Source: Ruminococcus sp. UBA3855 (GTDB lineage Bacteria > Bacillota > Clostridia > Oscillospirales > Ruminococcaceae). Taken from it: a stretch of 11,279 bases of DNA. The stretch is taken from NCBI GenBank assembly GCA_002392545.1, contig DGHF01000006.1, positions 1 to 11,279 on the forward strand, read 5' to 3'. The translations under genes and the position numbers were made by a program. The notes below the pieces were generated by a model, which worked only from the letters and a program-made list of their open reading frames with translations, made no database searches and was not told the origin of the DNA. Shown here one piece after another: positions 1 through 6,010 of this stretch; within the stretch, counting starts at the first letter, position 1; every line of letters starts with the position of its first letter.

Positions 1-456
1 CAGATTGCAACCGCCCTCTCTCACAATGCAAAGTTGCTTATTATGGACGAAGCCACAACAGGTCTTGACCCCGTTGTCAGAAATGAAATTCTTGATATAT
101 TTCTTGAATATTTGCAGGATGAAAACCATTCAATTTTGATGTCCTCCCACATCACCAGCGATTTGGAGAAAGTCGCCGACAGTGTGACCTTTATCGACAG
201 AGGAAAAATTCTCATTTCCGGCTACAAAGATGGCATTCTCGAAACGCATGGAATGTTGAAATGTTCCAAGTTGGATTTTTCCGAAATCGAAAAAACTGAT
301 TTCATCAGTGCAAGAGTAACTGATTTCGGGGCGGAATTACTCGTTTCCGATAAAAAGACAATGTCAAAAAAATATAGTGGTGCTGTCATTGACCCCACGA
401 CATTGGAAGAAATCATGCTGTTCTATGCCAACCGTGAAAAAAAGGAGTGGTCATAA
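1..456 (+). CDS. ABC transporter ATP-binding protein, 3' part
   Basis: The reading frame is open from base 1, so the 5' end lies outside the window and 151 residues are visible. They begin just after the usual position of the LSGG signature (QIATALSHNAK). Next come the Walker B motif LLIMDEA, the D-loop TTGLDP and the switch histidine in SILMSSH. A C-terminal tail of about 80 residues follows, as in small ABC-2-type exporter ATPases. The protein should hydrolyse ATP on the cytoplasmic face and drive the two permeases encoded just downstream. The stop codon shares one base with the ATG of the next gene (TAATG), which indicates translational coupling. The Walker A motif cannot be checked because it is off the window. 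The substrate is unknown. The family call is firm; an exporter role is inferred from the permease type. Confidence 0.93.
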   Translation, partial: QIATALSHNAKLLIMDEATTGLDPVVRNEILDIFLEYLQDENHSILMSSHITSDLEKVADSVTFIDRGKILISGYKDGILETHGMLKCSKLDFSEIEKTDFISARVTDFGAELLVSDKKTMSKKYSGAVIDPTTLEEIMLFYANREKKEWS

Positions 457-1310
457 TGAAACTGCGAAAAGGCTGGATATTCCGGACGATTTACCTTGAA
501 AGAGGAAATTTAATTGCCTGTTATGGGTTTTACATTGTATTTATGATATTGGGGTTACTGGTGCAGTTGAGTACCAAAATAGGCAATCTTTCGCACATGA
601 GCGAAGAGGATGCAGGCTATGCAATACCAATGCTGTATTATTTGTTTGTGTTATTTTCGCCGTTTGTGATTTCGATAAGCATGGAACAATCAGGAATCAT
701 TTTTGCAGATGTGAAAAGTGGCTGGTCAAAATATGAAAAAACGCTCCCCCTGAGTGCCACTGAACGCACCGCCTACAGAATCGGAACAATGATAGCATTT
801 TACATCAATTCGCTGATTTTGTCCATCATCAATATGGTAATTTTCACTCTCCTCAATGGTGAAACTTATCAAGTATTTCTGAAAGACGGCGATTTTGCAT
901 TTACAGCAGTCAAAGGCTTTCAATTTGATACAAGGACATTCAAAATGATATTGATTATCTTAATGTGCACTACTTTCATGTGTGTGCTTGGTTCTGTCAC
1001 ATCATCAATTTTTAAAAATCAAGCAACACAAGCCACTATCAGCTTTTTTAGCACTATGATTGTCTATGTTGCAATCGCTTATGGGCTTTACCAATACACG
1101 AAAAAAACATTTGCAGAGTTCGGGGTTACATTTACCATTGGTGAAGAATTTTCAGGTACTGATGCAAGCAATCAGGCATTTGACAAAATGGGGCATGATT
1201 TGGGGAATTTAGTCAATTTGATTGGAACAATTGCCCCAGTTATCACAATCTTGCTATTTGTAATCGGATTCTTTCTGACGAAATGGATTCTTGAAAAAAG
1301 GGAGGGTTGA
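456..1310 (+). CDS. ABC-2 type transporter permease (first of two)
   Basis: This 284-residue integral membrane protein has about six predicted helices, near residues 20-38, 58-76, 111-133, 163-186, 195-213 and 255-277. Between helices 2 and 3 it carries the cytoplasmic stretch SGWSKYEKTLPLSATERTAYR split around residues 88-108. The W-x-x-Y-x-x-(S/T)-x-P-x-(S/T) pattern there is typical of small ABC-2 permeases of the ABC2_membrane_5 kind. I chose the ATG at 456 rather than the in-frame GTG at 447: an AAAGGAG ribosome binding site at 441-447 is well spaced for the ATG and would overlap the GTG. It presumably forms a heteromeric membrane channel with the next gene product, powered by the preceding ATPase. 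A loop at residues 214-254 is probably extracytoplasmic. No substrate can be inferred. Confidence 0.85.
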   Translation: MKLRKGWIFRTIYLERGNLIACYGFYIVFMILGLLVQLSTKIGNLSHMSEEDAGYAIPMLYYLFVLFSPFVISISMEQSGIIFADVKSGWSKYEKTLPLSATERTAYRIGTMIAFYINSLILSIINMVIFTLLNGETYQVFLKDGDFAFTAVKGFQFDTRTFKMILIILMCTTFMCVLGSVTSSIFKNQATQATISFFSTMIVYVAIAYGLYQYTKKTFAEFGVTFTIGEEFSGTDASNQAFDKMGHDLGNLVNLIGTIAPVITILLFVIGFFLTKWILEKREG

Positions 1311-1312
1311 AT

Positions 1313-2047
1313 ATGTGGGGACTGGTTTATAAAGACCTGATAATCAACAAAAAGAGTTTCAGGGCATTATTGTTGATTGCAGTGTTTATGGAGGTATATC
1401 CCCTGTTGGCAATCTGGCTGACCGGAACGGAAGAATTTGACGTTTCTATTTCTTCCATGCTGTTTTCTTTGGGAATTATGGCAACATTTATCACATTAGG
1501 GGAATCCATTCAGATTTCCACTTTCAAAGAAGATGAACAAAAGAAATGGGCGTATTATATCAGTTCTTCCCCCGTGACAGGCGTTGGACAGGTTCAGGCG
1601 AAATACTGGTTTATCCTTGCCACGACATTCGGATTGAATTTGTTTTATATCTTCCTTGACGGAATCAATGCATTGATTTTTCCGGAAGCCCCCTCGCTGA
1701 TGATTTTAATTTTCATTGCAACTACAATGATATTATTTCTGAGGGCAATTGAAATTCCATTTATTGTGCGATATGGGGCAAAATATGGCTTGTGGGTAAA
1801 GACCTTTCTATTTTTTACGATTGTATTTGTAGGGATTTTATATGGACTGTTCGGAGATTTGACAATTTTCGGCTCATCAGATAATTTTTGGGAACGCTTT
1901 TTTGAAGTCATGAAAGGCGAAGGAGTACCGGACGGACTGATGTTATTCATGGGAATTTTCCCACTTGTGACAATGGTTTTATTTTATGGCTCATATAAAT
2001 TGAGCAGTCAATTCTACTTGAAAGGGGTGGAAAGCTTTGAAAAATGA
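1313..2047 (+). CDS. ABC-2 type transporter permease (second of two)
   Basis: This 244-residue protein has about six hydrophobic helices, near residues 17-36, 48-66, 99-122, 128-147, 161-183 and 208-226. The N-terminus MWGLVYKDLIINKKS and the loop KKWAYYISSSPVTGVGQVQA (residues 77-96) are characteristic of ABC2_membrane_5-type permeases. The ATG at 1313 has a GGAGG at 1301-1305 with a 7-nt spacer, so I prefer it to the in-frame TTG at 1307. The previous gene ends 2 nt upstream. It is related in plan to its neighbour but differs in sequence and length, so a heterodimeric exporter is likely. It overlaps the following gene by 11 bp. Confidence 0.86.
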   Translation: MWGLVYKDLIINKKSFRALLLIAVFMEVYPLLAIWLTGTEEFDVSISSMLFSLGIMATFITLGESIQISTFKEDEQKKWAYYISSSPVTGVGQVQAKYWFILATTFGLNLFYIFLDGINALIFPEAPSLMILIFIATTMILFLRAIEIPFIVRYGAKYGLWVKTFLFFTIVFVGILYGLFGDLTIFGSSDNFWERFFEVMKGEGVPDGLMLFMGIFPLVTMVLFYGSYKLSSQFYLKGVESFEK

Positions 2048-2921
2048 AGTCAACAAGAAAATGGAAATTCTGAGAGTTGTCATTTATACGGTCATTGTCA
2101 TGCTGTTGATTTTCGGATTAAATCATCTTTTGCCGGAAAATGCAAGCACAAGCATTGGCATGATGACACCCCTCACGGCGCACATTCTGACAAGACTCCT
2201 CACCAGCGACAAGACCGACATTGACGGATTATATCTCCGTGCGCACCTGAAAGGCAACGTGAAATATTATTGGTATGCGTTGCTGTATGGGGTAGCCCTG
2301 AATCTCATTGGCGGAATTTTGACAAGAATTTTCATTTTCCCCAATGACGGCTTTTTACCAGCAGACAAATTACATTCTGCATTGTGTCAGATTCCGTTGA
2401 CATTCAGCATGACATTTATGTTAATGACAGTATGCCTTGGTGAAGAATACGGCTGGAGGGCATACCTCACCCCGAAACTGGAAACCTTTTTGCCTGACTG
2501 GACTGTGTTCATGGTTCAGGGGATTATCTGGGGGATGTGGCACAAAGATATGCTGGATGCTGGCGGAAATTTCGGGAAAGACCATGCATTCTATCCGTTG
2601 GCGAATTATGTACTAATGTGTATTAGCTGTATGTTTTTCGGAATGTTCCTGACCTACCTCACCAGAAAAACACATTCCATTTATCCGGCTGCTATCTGTC
2701 ATTCTGCGATAGACTGCATTCAGGTAGGGGCTTTATTGTATCCCGATTTACCGGAAGATTTCAACGAAACACACGGCGAAATCGTCTTTCACGTTGGAAT
2801 TTTGAATCTGATTCCCTTTTCCGTGATAGTGGGGACAATTGCATTCATTCTCATGCAAAAAGACAAGAAAGTGAAAATCATTGCCAATACTCCACAAACA
2901 CCCCTTGAAAACGTGGCATAA
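2037..2921 (+). CDS. CPBP family intramembrane metalloprotease
   Basis: This 294-residue, strongly hydrophobic protein carries the three CPBP (CAAX protease and bacteriocin-processing) motifs. They are EExxxR at E136-E137-R141 (GEEYGWR), an aromatic-xxx-His at W165-H169 (WGMWH), and HxxxD at H222-D226 (HSAID). In this family these glutamates and histidines form the metal site of a glutamate-type membrane peptidase (Rce1-like fold). The start is probably TTG at 2037, with AAAGGGG at 2021-2027 at good spacing; the first in-frame ATG (2061) has no ribosome binding site. The start lies inside the end of the upstream permease gene, which marks it as an operon member. Homologues beside ABC exporters take part in peptide maturation, signalling or self-immunity. 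Which of these applies here is unknown. All motif residues are present, so it is probably active. Confidence 0.9.
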   Translation: MKNEVNKKMEILRVVIYTVIVMLLIFGLNHLLPENASTSIGMMTPLTAHILTRLLTSDKTDIDGLYLRAHLKGNVKYYWYALLYGVALNLIGGILTRIFIFPNDGFLPADKLHSALCQIPLTFSMTFMLMTVCLGEEYGWRAYLTPKLETFLPDWTVFMVQGIIWGMWHKDMLDAGGNFGKDHAFYPLANYVLMCISCMFFGMFLTYLTRKTHSIYPAAICHSAIDCIQVGALLYPDLPEDFNETHGEIVFHVGILNLIPFSVIVGTIAFILMQKDKKVKIIANTPQTPLENVA

Positions 2922-2924
2922 AAT

Positions 2925-2964
2925 AAAATCTCCGGCTCATGCTAAACAAGCCGGAGATTTTTTT
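2925..2964. terminator. Bidirectional intrinsic terminator
   Basis: A perfect 13-bp inverted repeat (2925-2937 paired with 2949-2961; sequence AAAATCTCCGGCT and its complement) encloses an 11-nt loop. It is followed on the plus strand by a T-run reaching 2964. On the minus strand the hairpin is followed by TTTTATTTTA. It lies 3 nt after the CPBP protease stop and 13 nt after the convergent spore-protein stop, so it can end both transcripts. Confidence 0.9.
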
Positions 2965-2977
2965 CATGAGAAAATGA

Positions 2978-3157
2978 TTACTGCATCTTATATGCGTCAA
3001 TCATCTTCTTGACCATCTGACCACCGACAGAACCAGCTTCACGGGCTGTCAAATCGCCGTTGTAGCCTTCCTTGAGGTTTACACCCAGTTCATTAGCAGA
3101 TTCTACCTTAAAACGGTTCAGAGCTTCTCTACCCTTCTGTGTCATTTCACCTTTCAT
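2978..3157 (-). CDS. Alpha/beta-type small acid-soluble spore protein (SASP)
   Basis: This 59-residue protein carries the SASP core. ESANELGV (residues 19-26) is the region corresponding to the germination-protease cleavage site. GDLTAREAGSVGGQMVKKMI (residues 34-53) is the DNA-contacting signature. Such proteins coat forespore DNA, protect it from UV and chemicals, and are degraded at germination for amino acids. I chose the ATG at 3157 because AAAAGGAG lies 6 nt upstream; a longer in-frame ATG at 3181 would place that site inside the gene. It is shorter than the usual 60-90 residues because the C-terminal tail after the signature is minimal. It is monocistronic, has a sigma-G-like promoter upstream and ends at the shared bidirectional terminator. 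This gene is the main evidence for a spore-forming host. Confidence 0.95.
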   Translation of the reverse strand: MKGEMTQKGREALNRFKVESANELGVNLKEGYNGDLTAREAGSVGGQMVKKMIDAYKMQ

Positions 3158-3207
3158 AATTAACTCCTTTTTGCATATCACGTATGCGGTTGAATGATTT
3201 ATTTTCG

Positions 3208-3231
3208 TTGCGGTTCGTTTCCTTACCGCAA
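3208..3231. other. Small inverted repeat in the SASP leader
   Basis: TTGCGGT (3208-3214) and ACCGCAA (3225-3231) are perfect 7-bp complements around a 10-nt loop. The repeat lies just downstream of the sigma-G-like -10 element, so it would fall at the start of the SASP mRNA. It could be a mRNA-stabilising hairpin or a protein-binding dyad. No T-run follows on either strand, so it does not look like a terminator. Confidence 0.4.
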
Positions 3232-3234
3232 AAC

Positions 3235-3264
3235 TAGTATGAGCATTTCAGCGTATTTTATCAA
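3235..3264 (-). promoter_or_regulatory. Putative sigma-G-type promoter of the SASP gene
   Basis: Read on the minus strand, the -10 element CATACTA (3241 down to 3235) is identical to the classical sigma-G -10 consensus. The -35 element TTGATA (3264 down to 3259) lies 17 nt upstream and shares the ATA core of TGAATA. This spacing and target fit forespore-specific transcription of a SASP gene. It would give a leader of about 70 nt. The -35 match is only partial. Confidence 0.6.
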
Positions 3265-3311
3265 TGGAAATTTCAGGCAGAAATTTTCTTTCGAAAAGTT
3301 GCACAAAATGA

Positions 3312-3340
3312 TTGACTTATTTCAAAAAATGTGCTATAAT
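3312..3340 (+). promoter_or_regulatory. Sigma-A promoter of the tyrosine recombinase gene
   Basis: TTGACT (3312-3317) and a perfect TATAAT (3335-3340) are separated by exactly 17 nt. A TG at 3332-3333 gives an extended -10 element. Transcription should begin near 3347, leaving a leader of about 27 nt that holds the GGGGG ribosome binding site at 3361-3365. This is the best vegetative promoter in the window. Confidence 0.88.
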
Positions 3341-3373
3341 AGGATTATCTTCAAATTTAAGGGGGAATTTTTT

Positions 3374-4366
3374 ATGCAGATTTACCGTTTTGAGAATCCG
3401 GATTTCGTGAATGATTATGTTTCCTATCTGTCAGTAGTCAAAGGACTTTCGAAAAATACGGTCATGGTCTATTATCAGGACATCCGGCAATTCCTGCGTT
3501 TTATCACGCTCTGGAAAGCCAAAACAGAGGAAATCACCGCTGAAAAGCTGAAAACTGTCAAAATTCAGGATTTCACCGTTGAACAGCTGAAAACCGTCAC
3601 TTTGAGAGACATTCACAATTATTACAGCTTTATTGCCAATGAATGCCATAATCAGGACAAAATCCGAACCCGAAAAGCTTCTTCTCTGCGGAGTTTTTTC
3701 GGGTATCTGACAAAACAAGTCGGTGTATTGGATTACGACCCCACCACGAATCTGGAATTATCCTCCCCCAAGAGGGCTTTACCAAAATATCTGAATCTCT
3801 CTGAAAGCAAGGAATTGCTCAAAACTTCGGCAAATTCCGCCCATAAAGCAAACCTGAGAGATTATTGTATTTTGATATTGTTTTTGAATTGTGGGTTACG
3901 TTTGGGGGAATTGATTGGATTAAATTTGTCCTCACTGGATATGGAAGAAATGCAAATGAGAGTTCTCGGAAAAGGCTCAAAAGAACGGATTGTTTACTTG
4001 AATTCTGCCTGTATGTCCGCACTGGAAGAATATCTGCCGGAACGTGAAGCAATTGACACCAAAGAAACTGCCCTTTTTCTTTCCAATCAGGAAAAGCGCA
4101 TCAGCCGGAGACGTGTTCAGCAGATTGTGGAAGAATCCCTTCGGGAAGCCGGTTTCAGCGGTCGGGGACTCTCCACACATAAATTACGTCATACCGCTGC
4201 GACATTGATGTATCAGCACGGACACGTTGATGTATTGACCTTAAAAAAGATTTTAGGACATGAAAGCATTGCAACCACGGAAATTTACACCCACCTGACA
4301 GATGAATCTGTCCGGAATGCTATGGATGTTTCACCGCTTGCAAATATCAAAAAGGATAATTTATAA
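3374..4366 (+). CDS. XerC/XerD-type tyrosine recombinase
   Basis: This 330-residue site-specific recombinase has an N-terminal SAM-like DNA-binding domain (about residues 8-112) and a C-terminal catalytic domain (about 140-315). The full catalytic set is visible: R176 (CGLRLGEL), K200 (GKGSKER), H269 and R272 (HKLRH), H296 (LGH) and the nucleophile Y305 (EIYTHL). Xer proteins resolve chromosome dimers at dif, and the close match to that family makes this the likely job. The ATG at 3374 has GGGGG 8 nt upstream and a sigma-A promoter before it; an upstream in-frame ATG at 3194 would precede the promoter and is not credible. It is about 30 residues longer than usual, partly from a 13-residue tandem duplication at residues 55-80. 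It has its own promoter and no phage or transposon neighbours, so I do not call it a mobile-element integrase. Whether it is XerC, XerD or a single-recombinase version cannot be settled here. Confidence 0.9.
   Translation: MQIYRFENPDFVNDYVSYLSVVKGLSKNTVMVYYQDIRQFLRFITLWKAKTEEITAEKLKTVKIQDFTVEQLKTVTLRDIHNYYSFIANECHNQDKIRTRKASSLRSFFGYLTKQVGVLDYDPTTNLELSSPKRALPKYLNLSESKELLKTSANSAHKANLRDYCILILFLNCGLRLGELIGLNLSSLDMEEMQMRVLGKGSKERIVYLNSACMSALEEYLPEREAIDTKETALFLSNQEKRISRRRVQQIVEESLREAGFSGRGLSTHKLRHTAATLMYQHGHVDVLTLKKILGHESIATTEIYTHLTDESVRNAMDVSPLANIKKDNL
3536..3613 (+). repeat. 39-bp tandem duplication inside the recombinase gene
   Basis: Two adjacent 39-nt units (3536-3574 and 3575-3613) encode TAEKLKTVKIQDF and TVEQLKTVTLRDI. 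By my count 26 of 39 bases agree, with 22 of the first 25 identical. The repeat is in frame and lies in the linker between helices of the N-terminal DNA-binding domain. Confidence 0.75.
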
Positions 4367-4368
4367 TC

Positions 4369-4818
4369 CTATTCTGGTAATTCTTCCGAAATGACAACAT
4401 CCCGATGAGGTACAGGGGTAGAAAATACAATTTGTGTCGAAGTATTACCGAAATTCTGTAATCTTCCAATGAACTGGTCTAACTCCTGTGTACTTGGAAA
4501 TGCAACTTTGATGAGCATGGAATAAACCCCTGTCACGCAGTTACACTCCAATACATTCGGGCATTTCTCGATAAATGGGTAAAATTCCGGCTTTTGTCTT
4601 GCGGACAGCTCCAAGCTGATAAAAGCAGTAATATGATACCCCAGTTTCTGCTGGTCAATGCTGGCATGATAGCCCTGTATGAGATTTTGAGCCTCTAATT
4701 TCTCGATTCTTGCTGAAACTGCGGGCGCAGATAAAAATACTTGTGAAGCAATCGCCTTTAAAGGCATTCTTGCATTTTTTTGCAAAATTCCAATCAATTT
4801 GCGGTCTATTTTATCCAT
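4369..4818 (-). CDS. Lrp/AsnC family transcriptional regulator
   Basis: This 149-residue protein has the two-domain Lrp plan. An N-terminal winged helix-turn-helix occupies about residues 3-60, starting MDKIDRKLIGILQKNAR with the recognition helix around SAPAVSARIEKLE. A C-terminal RAM ligand-binding and oligomerisation domain covers about residues 63-140. In the RAM domain the usual G-x-Y-D ligand-site motif reads GVYS (residues 97-100), so the acidic residue is replaced by serine. Members sense amino acids or related small molecules and regulate amino-acid metabolism or transport. The ligand and targets are unknown here. The ATG at 4818 has an AGGAGG at 4826-4831. The gene converges with the recombinase gene with 2 bp between stops and no terminator there. 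A strong terminator of the upstream operon sits 9 nt before its ribosome binding site, so its transcription is unusual (see terminator entry). Confidence 0.93.
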   Translation of the reverse strand: MDKIDRKLIGILQKNARMPLKAIASQVFLSAPAVSARIEKLEAQNLIQGYHASIDQQKLGYHITAFISLELSARQKPEFYPFIEKCPNVLECNCVTGVYSMLIKVAFPSTQELDQFIGRLQNFGNTSTQIVFSTPVPHRDVVISEELPE

Positions 4819-4840
4819 GAAAAAACCTCCTGTTTATCTG

Positions 4841-4878
4841 AAAAAAAGCACACCTCTCCCGTCAAAAGAGGTGTGCTT
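4841..4878 (-). terminator. Intrinsic terminator after the uvrC-coaD operon, in front of lrp
   Basis: A perfect 12-bp inverted repeat (4846-4857 with 4867-4878; AAGCACACCTCT and its complement) surrounds a 9-nt loop. On the minus strand it is followed by seven T residues (4847 down to 4841). It lies 32 nt after the coiled-coil gene stop. Only 9 nt separate the T-run from the lrp ribosome binding site, leaving no room for a promoter in between. Confidence 0.9.
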
Positions 4879-4886
4879 CATTGCAC

Positions 4887-4914
4887 GTAATATGAATTGA
4901 ATACAAAAAATCAA
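4887..4914 (-). promoter_or_regulatory. Possible promoter for lrp upstream of the terminator
   Basis: On the minus strand TTGATT (4914 down to 4909) and TATTAC (4892 down to 4887) are spaced by 16 nt, each matching sigma-A consensus at four of six positions. A transcript from here would begin near 4880 and carry the whole terminator hairpin in the lrp leader. The match is weak, and it may be chance in an AT-rich spacer. Confidence 0.3.
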
Positions 4915-5516
4915 CCGTTCTGACCGTTGTTGGGGTTAGGGTTCTGCTGAGGTTGCTGTGGCTGGGGCTGTGCCTGTGCCTGCTGTTGAGCAGAACCGCC
5001 CTCTTTTCTGCGCTTTCTGAGCTTTTCGAGCTTCATTCTGCGTTCCTGCATATCCTTGAGGGAAGTAGAATAATAATTTTCAGCATCCTTGAAACGGTTA
5101 GCAATGTAAGCATCAGTAGCCTGCTGAATGGCATCACATTCCGCCTGCGCCTTTGCAATGTCCTGCTGAGCCTGTGCACGGAGTTCATCACATTGTTGTC
5201 TTGCCTTGGTGACGGCTTCAACAGCACGGTTTTTGGCTTCTCTGACAATGGCTTCTTCAGAAACAATCGCCTTTGCACGTTCCTCCGCCTGACGTACAAT
5301 CTGTTCCGCCTTGGCTTCTGCTTCCTTGATAATGCGGTCACGGTCATAAGCGACCATTTTGGCGTGCTTAATCTCCTGTGGCATATTCAGACGAATGTCG
5401 GAAATTAGCTCCTGCATTCGCTCACTGTCAATAATGGCTTTATGGGATGCAAAAGGAACGCTTGAAGCCTTTTCCAGCAATTCGTCCATATCGTCTAAAA
5501 TTTCATCAATACTCAT
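4911..5516 (-). CDS. Coiled-coil protein of the coaD locus (often labelled ATPase or V-ATPase subunit H-like)
   Basis: This 201-residue soluble protein begins MSIDEILDDMDELLEKASSV, then has the conserved-looking segment ISDIRLNMPQEIKHAK (residues 38-53). A long, highly charged, Ala/Glu/Arg-rich coiled coil follows, to about residue 172. The tail (residues 175-201) is low-complexity, rich in Gln, Pro and Asn. There is no membrane helix and no nucleotide-binding motif. Similar clostridial proteins beside coaD are commonly annotated as ATPase or H-type subunit, but nothing in the sequence supports ATPase activity. A DivIVA-like or scaffold role is an alternative guess. The ATG at 5516 overlaps the coaD stop in an ATGA, with AAGGAGG just upstream, so it is translationally coupled to coaD. 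It is the last gene of the uvrC-rsmD-coaD operon. Function is unknown. Confidence 0.85.
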   Translation of the reverse strand: MSIDEILDDMDELLEKASSVPFASHKAIIDSERMQELISDIRLNMPQEIKHAKMVAYDRDRIIKEAEAKAEQIVRQAEERAKAIVSEEAIVREAKNRAVEAVTKARQQCDELRAQAQQDIAKAQAECDAIQQATDAYIANRFKDAENYYSTSLKDMQERRMKLEKLRKRRKEGGSAQQQAQAQPQPQQPQQNPNPNNGQNG

Positions 5517-6010
5517 TTGTGCTCCTCCTTAATTAGTCTTTTCTGTATTGTTTCCAGAATGCATTCCGGCACGAAAGAGCTGATGTCTCCCCCGAAATAT
5601 GCCACCTGCTTGACAACACTGGAACTTAAATACATATTTTTAGCACTGGTCGTCAAAAATACAGTCTCTGCACCTTCATAAAGTGCCTTGTTGGTCAATG
5701 CCATCTGGAATTCATATTCAAAGTCACTGACGGCACGAAGTCCCTTGACTATCGCAACCGCCTGCACTTGTCTGACGTAATCAACAAGCAAACCGTCCAG
5801 AATATCAATTACCACATTATCTAAATGTGCCGTGGCTTCTGCAATCATAATCATGCGTTCTGTGGCGGTAAAACTCGCAGTATTTTTTGTGACATTGGTA
5901 GAAATCAACACAATCACCTTATCAAACATCATGGATGCCCTTGTGATAATATCCAGATGTCCCAATGTGATGGGGTCAAAACTCCCCGGACACACTGCAA
6001 TTCTTCTCAT
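5513..6010 (-). CDS. coaD: Phosphopantetheine adenylyltransferase
   Basis: This 165-residue enzyme transfers AMP from ATP to 4'-phosphopantetheine to form dephospho-CoA, the penultimate step of coenzyme A synthesis in the cytosol. The nucleotidyltransferase signature GSFDPITLGH (residues 9-18, with the T/HxGH motif) is near the N-terminus. The phosphopantetheine-binding stretch VKGLRAVSDFEYE spans residues 88-100. The second ATP-binding motif, YLSSSVVK (127-134), corresponds to ISSSxVR. The length is normal for bacterial PPAT, which is hexameric. Its ATG overlaps the rsmD stop as ATGA, and its stop overlaps the next start in the same way. The rsmD-coaD pairing is common in Firmicutes and Proteobacteria. 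Confidence 0.97.
   Translation of the reverse strand: MRRIAVCPGSFDPITLGHLDIITRASMMFDKVIVLISTNVTKNTASFTATERMIMIAEATAHLDNVVIDILDGLLVDYVRQVQAVAIVKGLRAVSDFEYEFQMALTNKALYEGAETVFLTTSAKNMYLSSSVVKQVAYFGGDISSFVPECILETIQKRLIKEEHK

Noticed and set aside
3194..3373. Extended start of the recombinase gene
   Set aside because: The extension would start before the sigma-A promoter at 3312-3340. The ATG at 3374 has a good ribosome binding site and begins the family-like N-terminus.
3374..4366. Integrase of a phage or genomic island
   Set aside because: The sequence and catalytic motifs are Xer-like, the gene has its own vegetative promoter, and no att repeats, tRNA, phage or conjugation genes are adjacent.
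4353..4371. Possible terminator between the convergent recombinase and lrp genes
   Set aside because: Only a 5-bp AGGAT/ATCCT repeat with an AT-rich loop is present and there is no T-run, so it is too weak to call.
4953..5408. Plus-strand 151-codon open frame opposite the coiled-coil gene
   Set aside because: It is antisense to a well-supported gene, has no ribosome binding site, and its Leu/Phe/Cys-rich translation is what the complement of a Glu/Arg/Lys/Gln-rich coiled coil gives.
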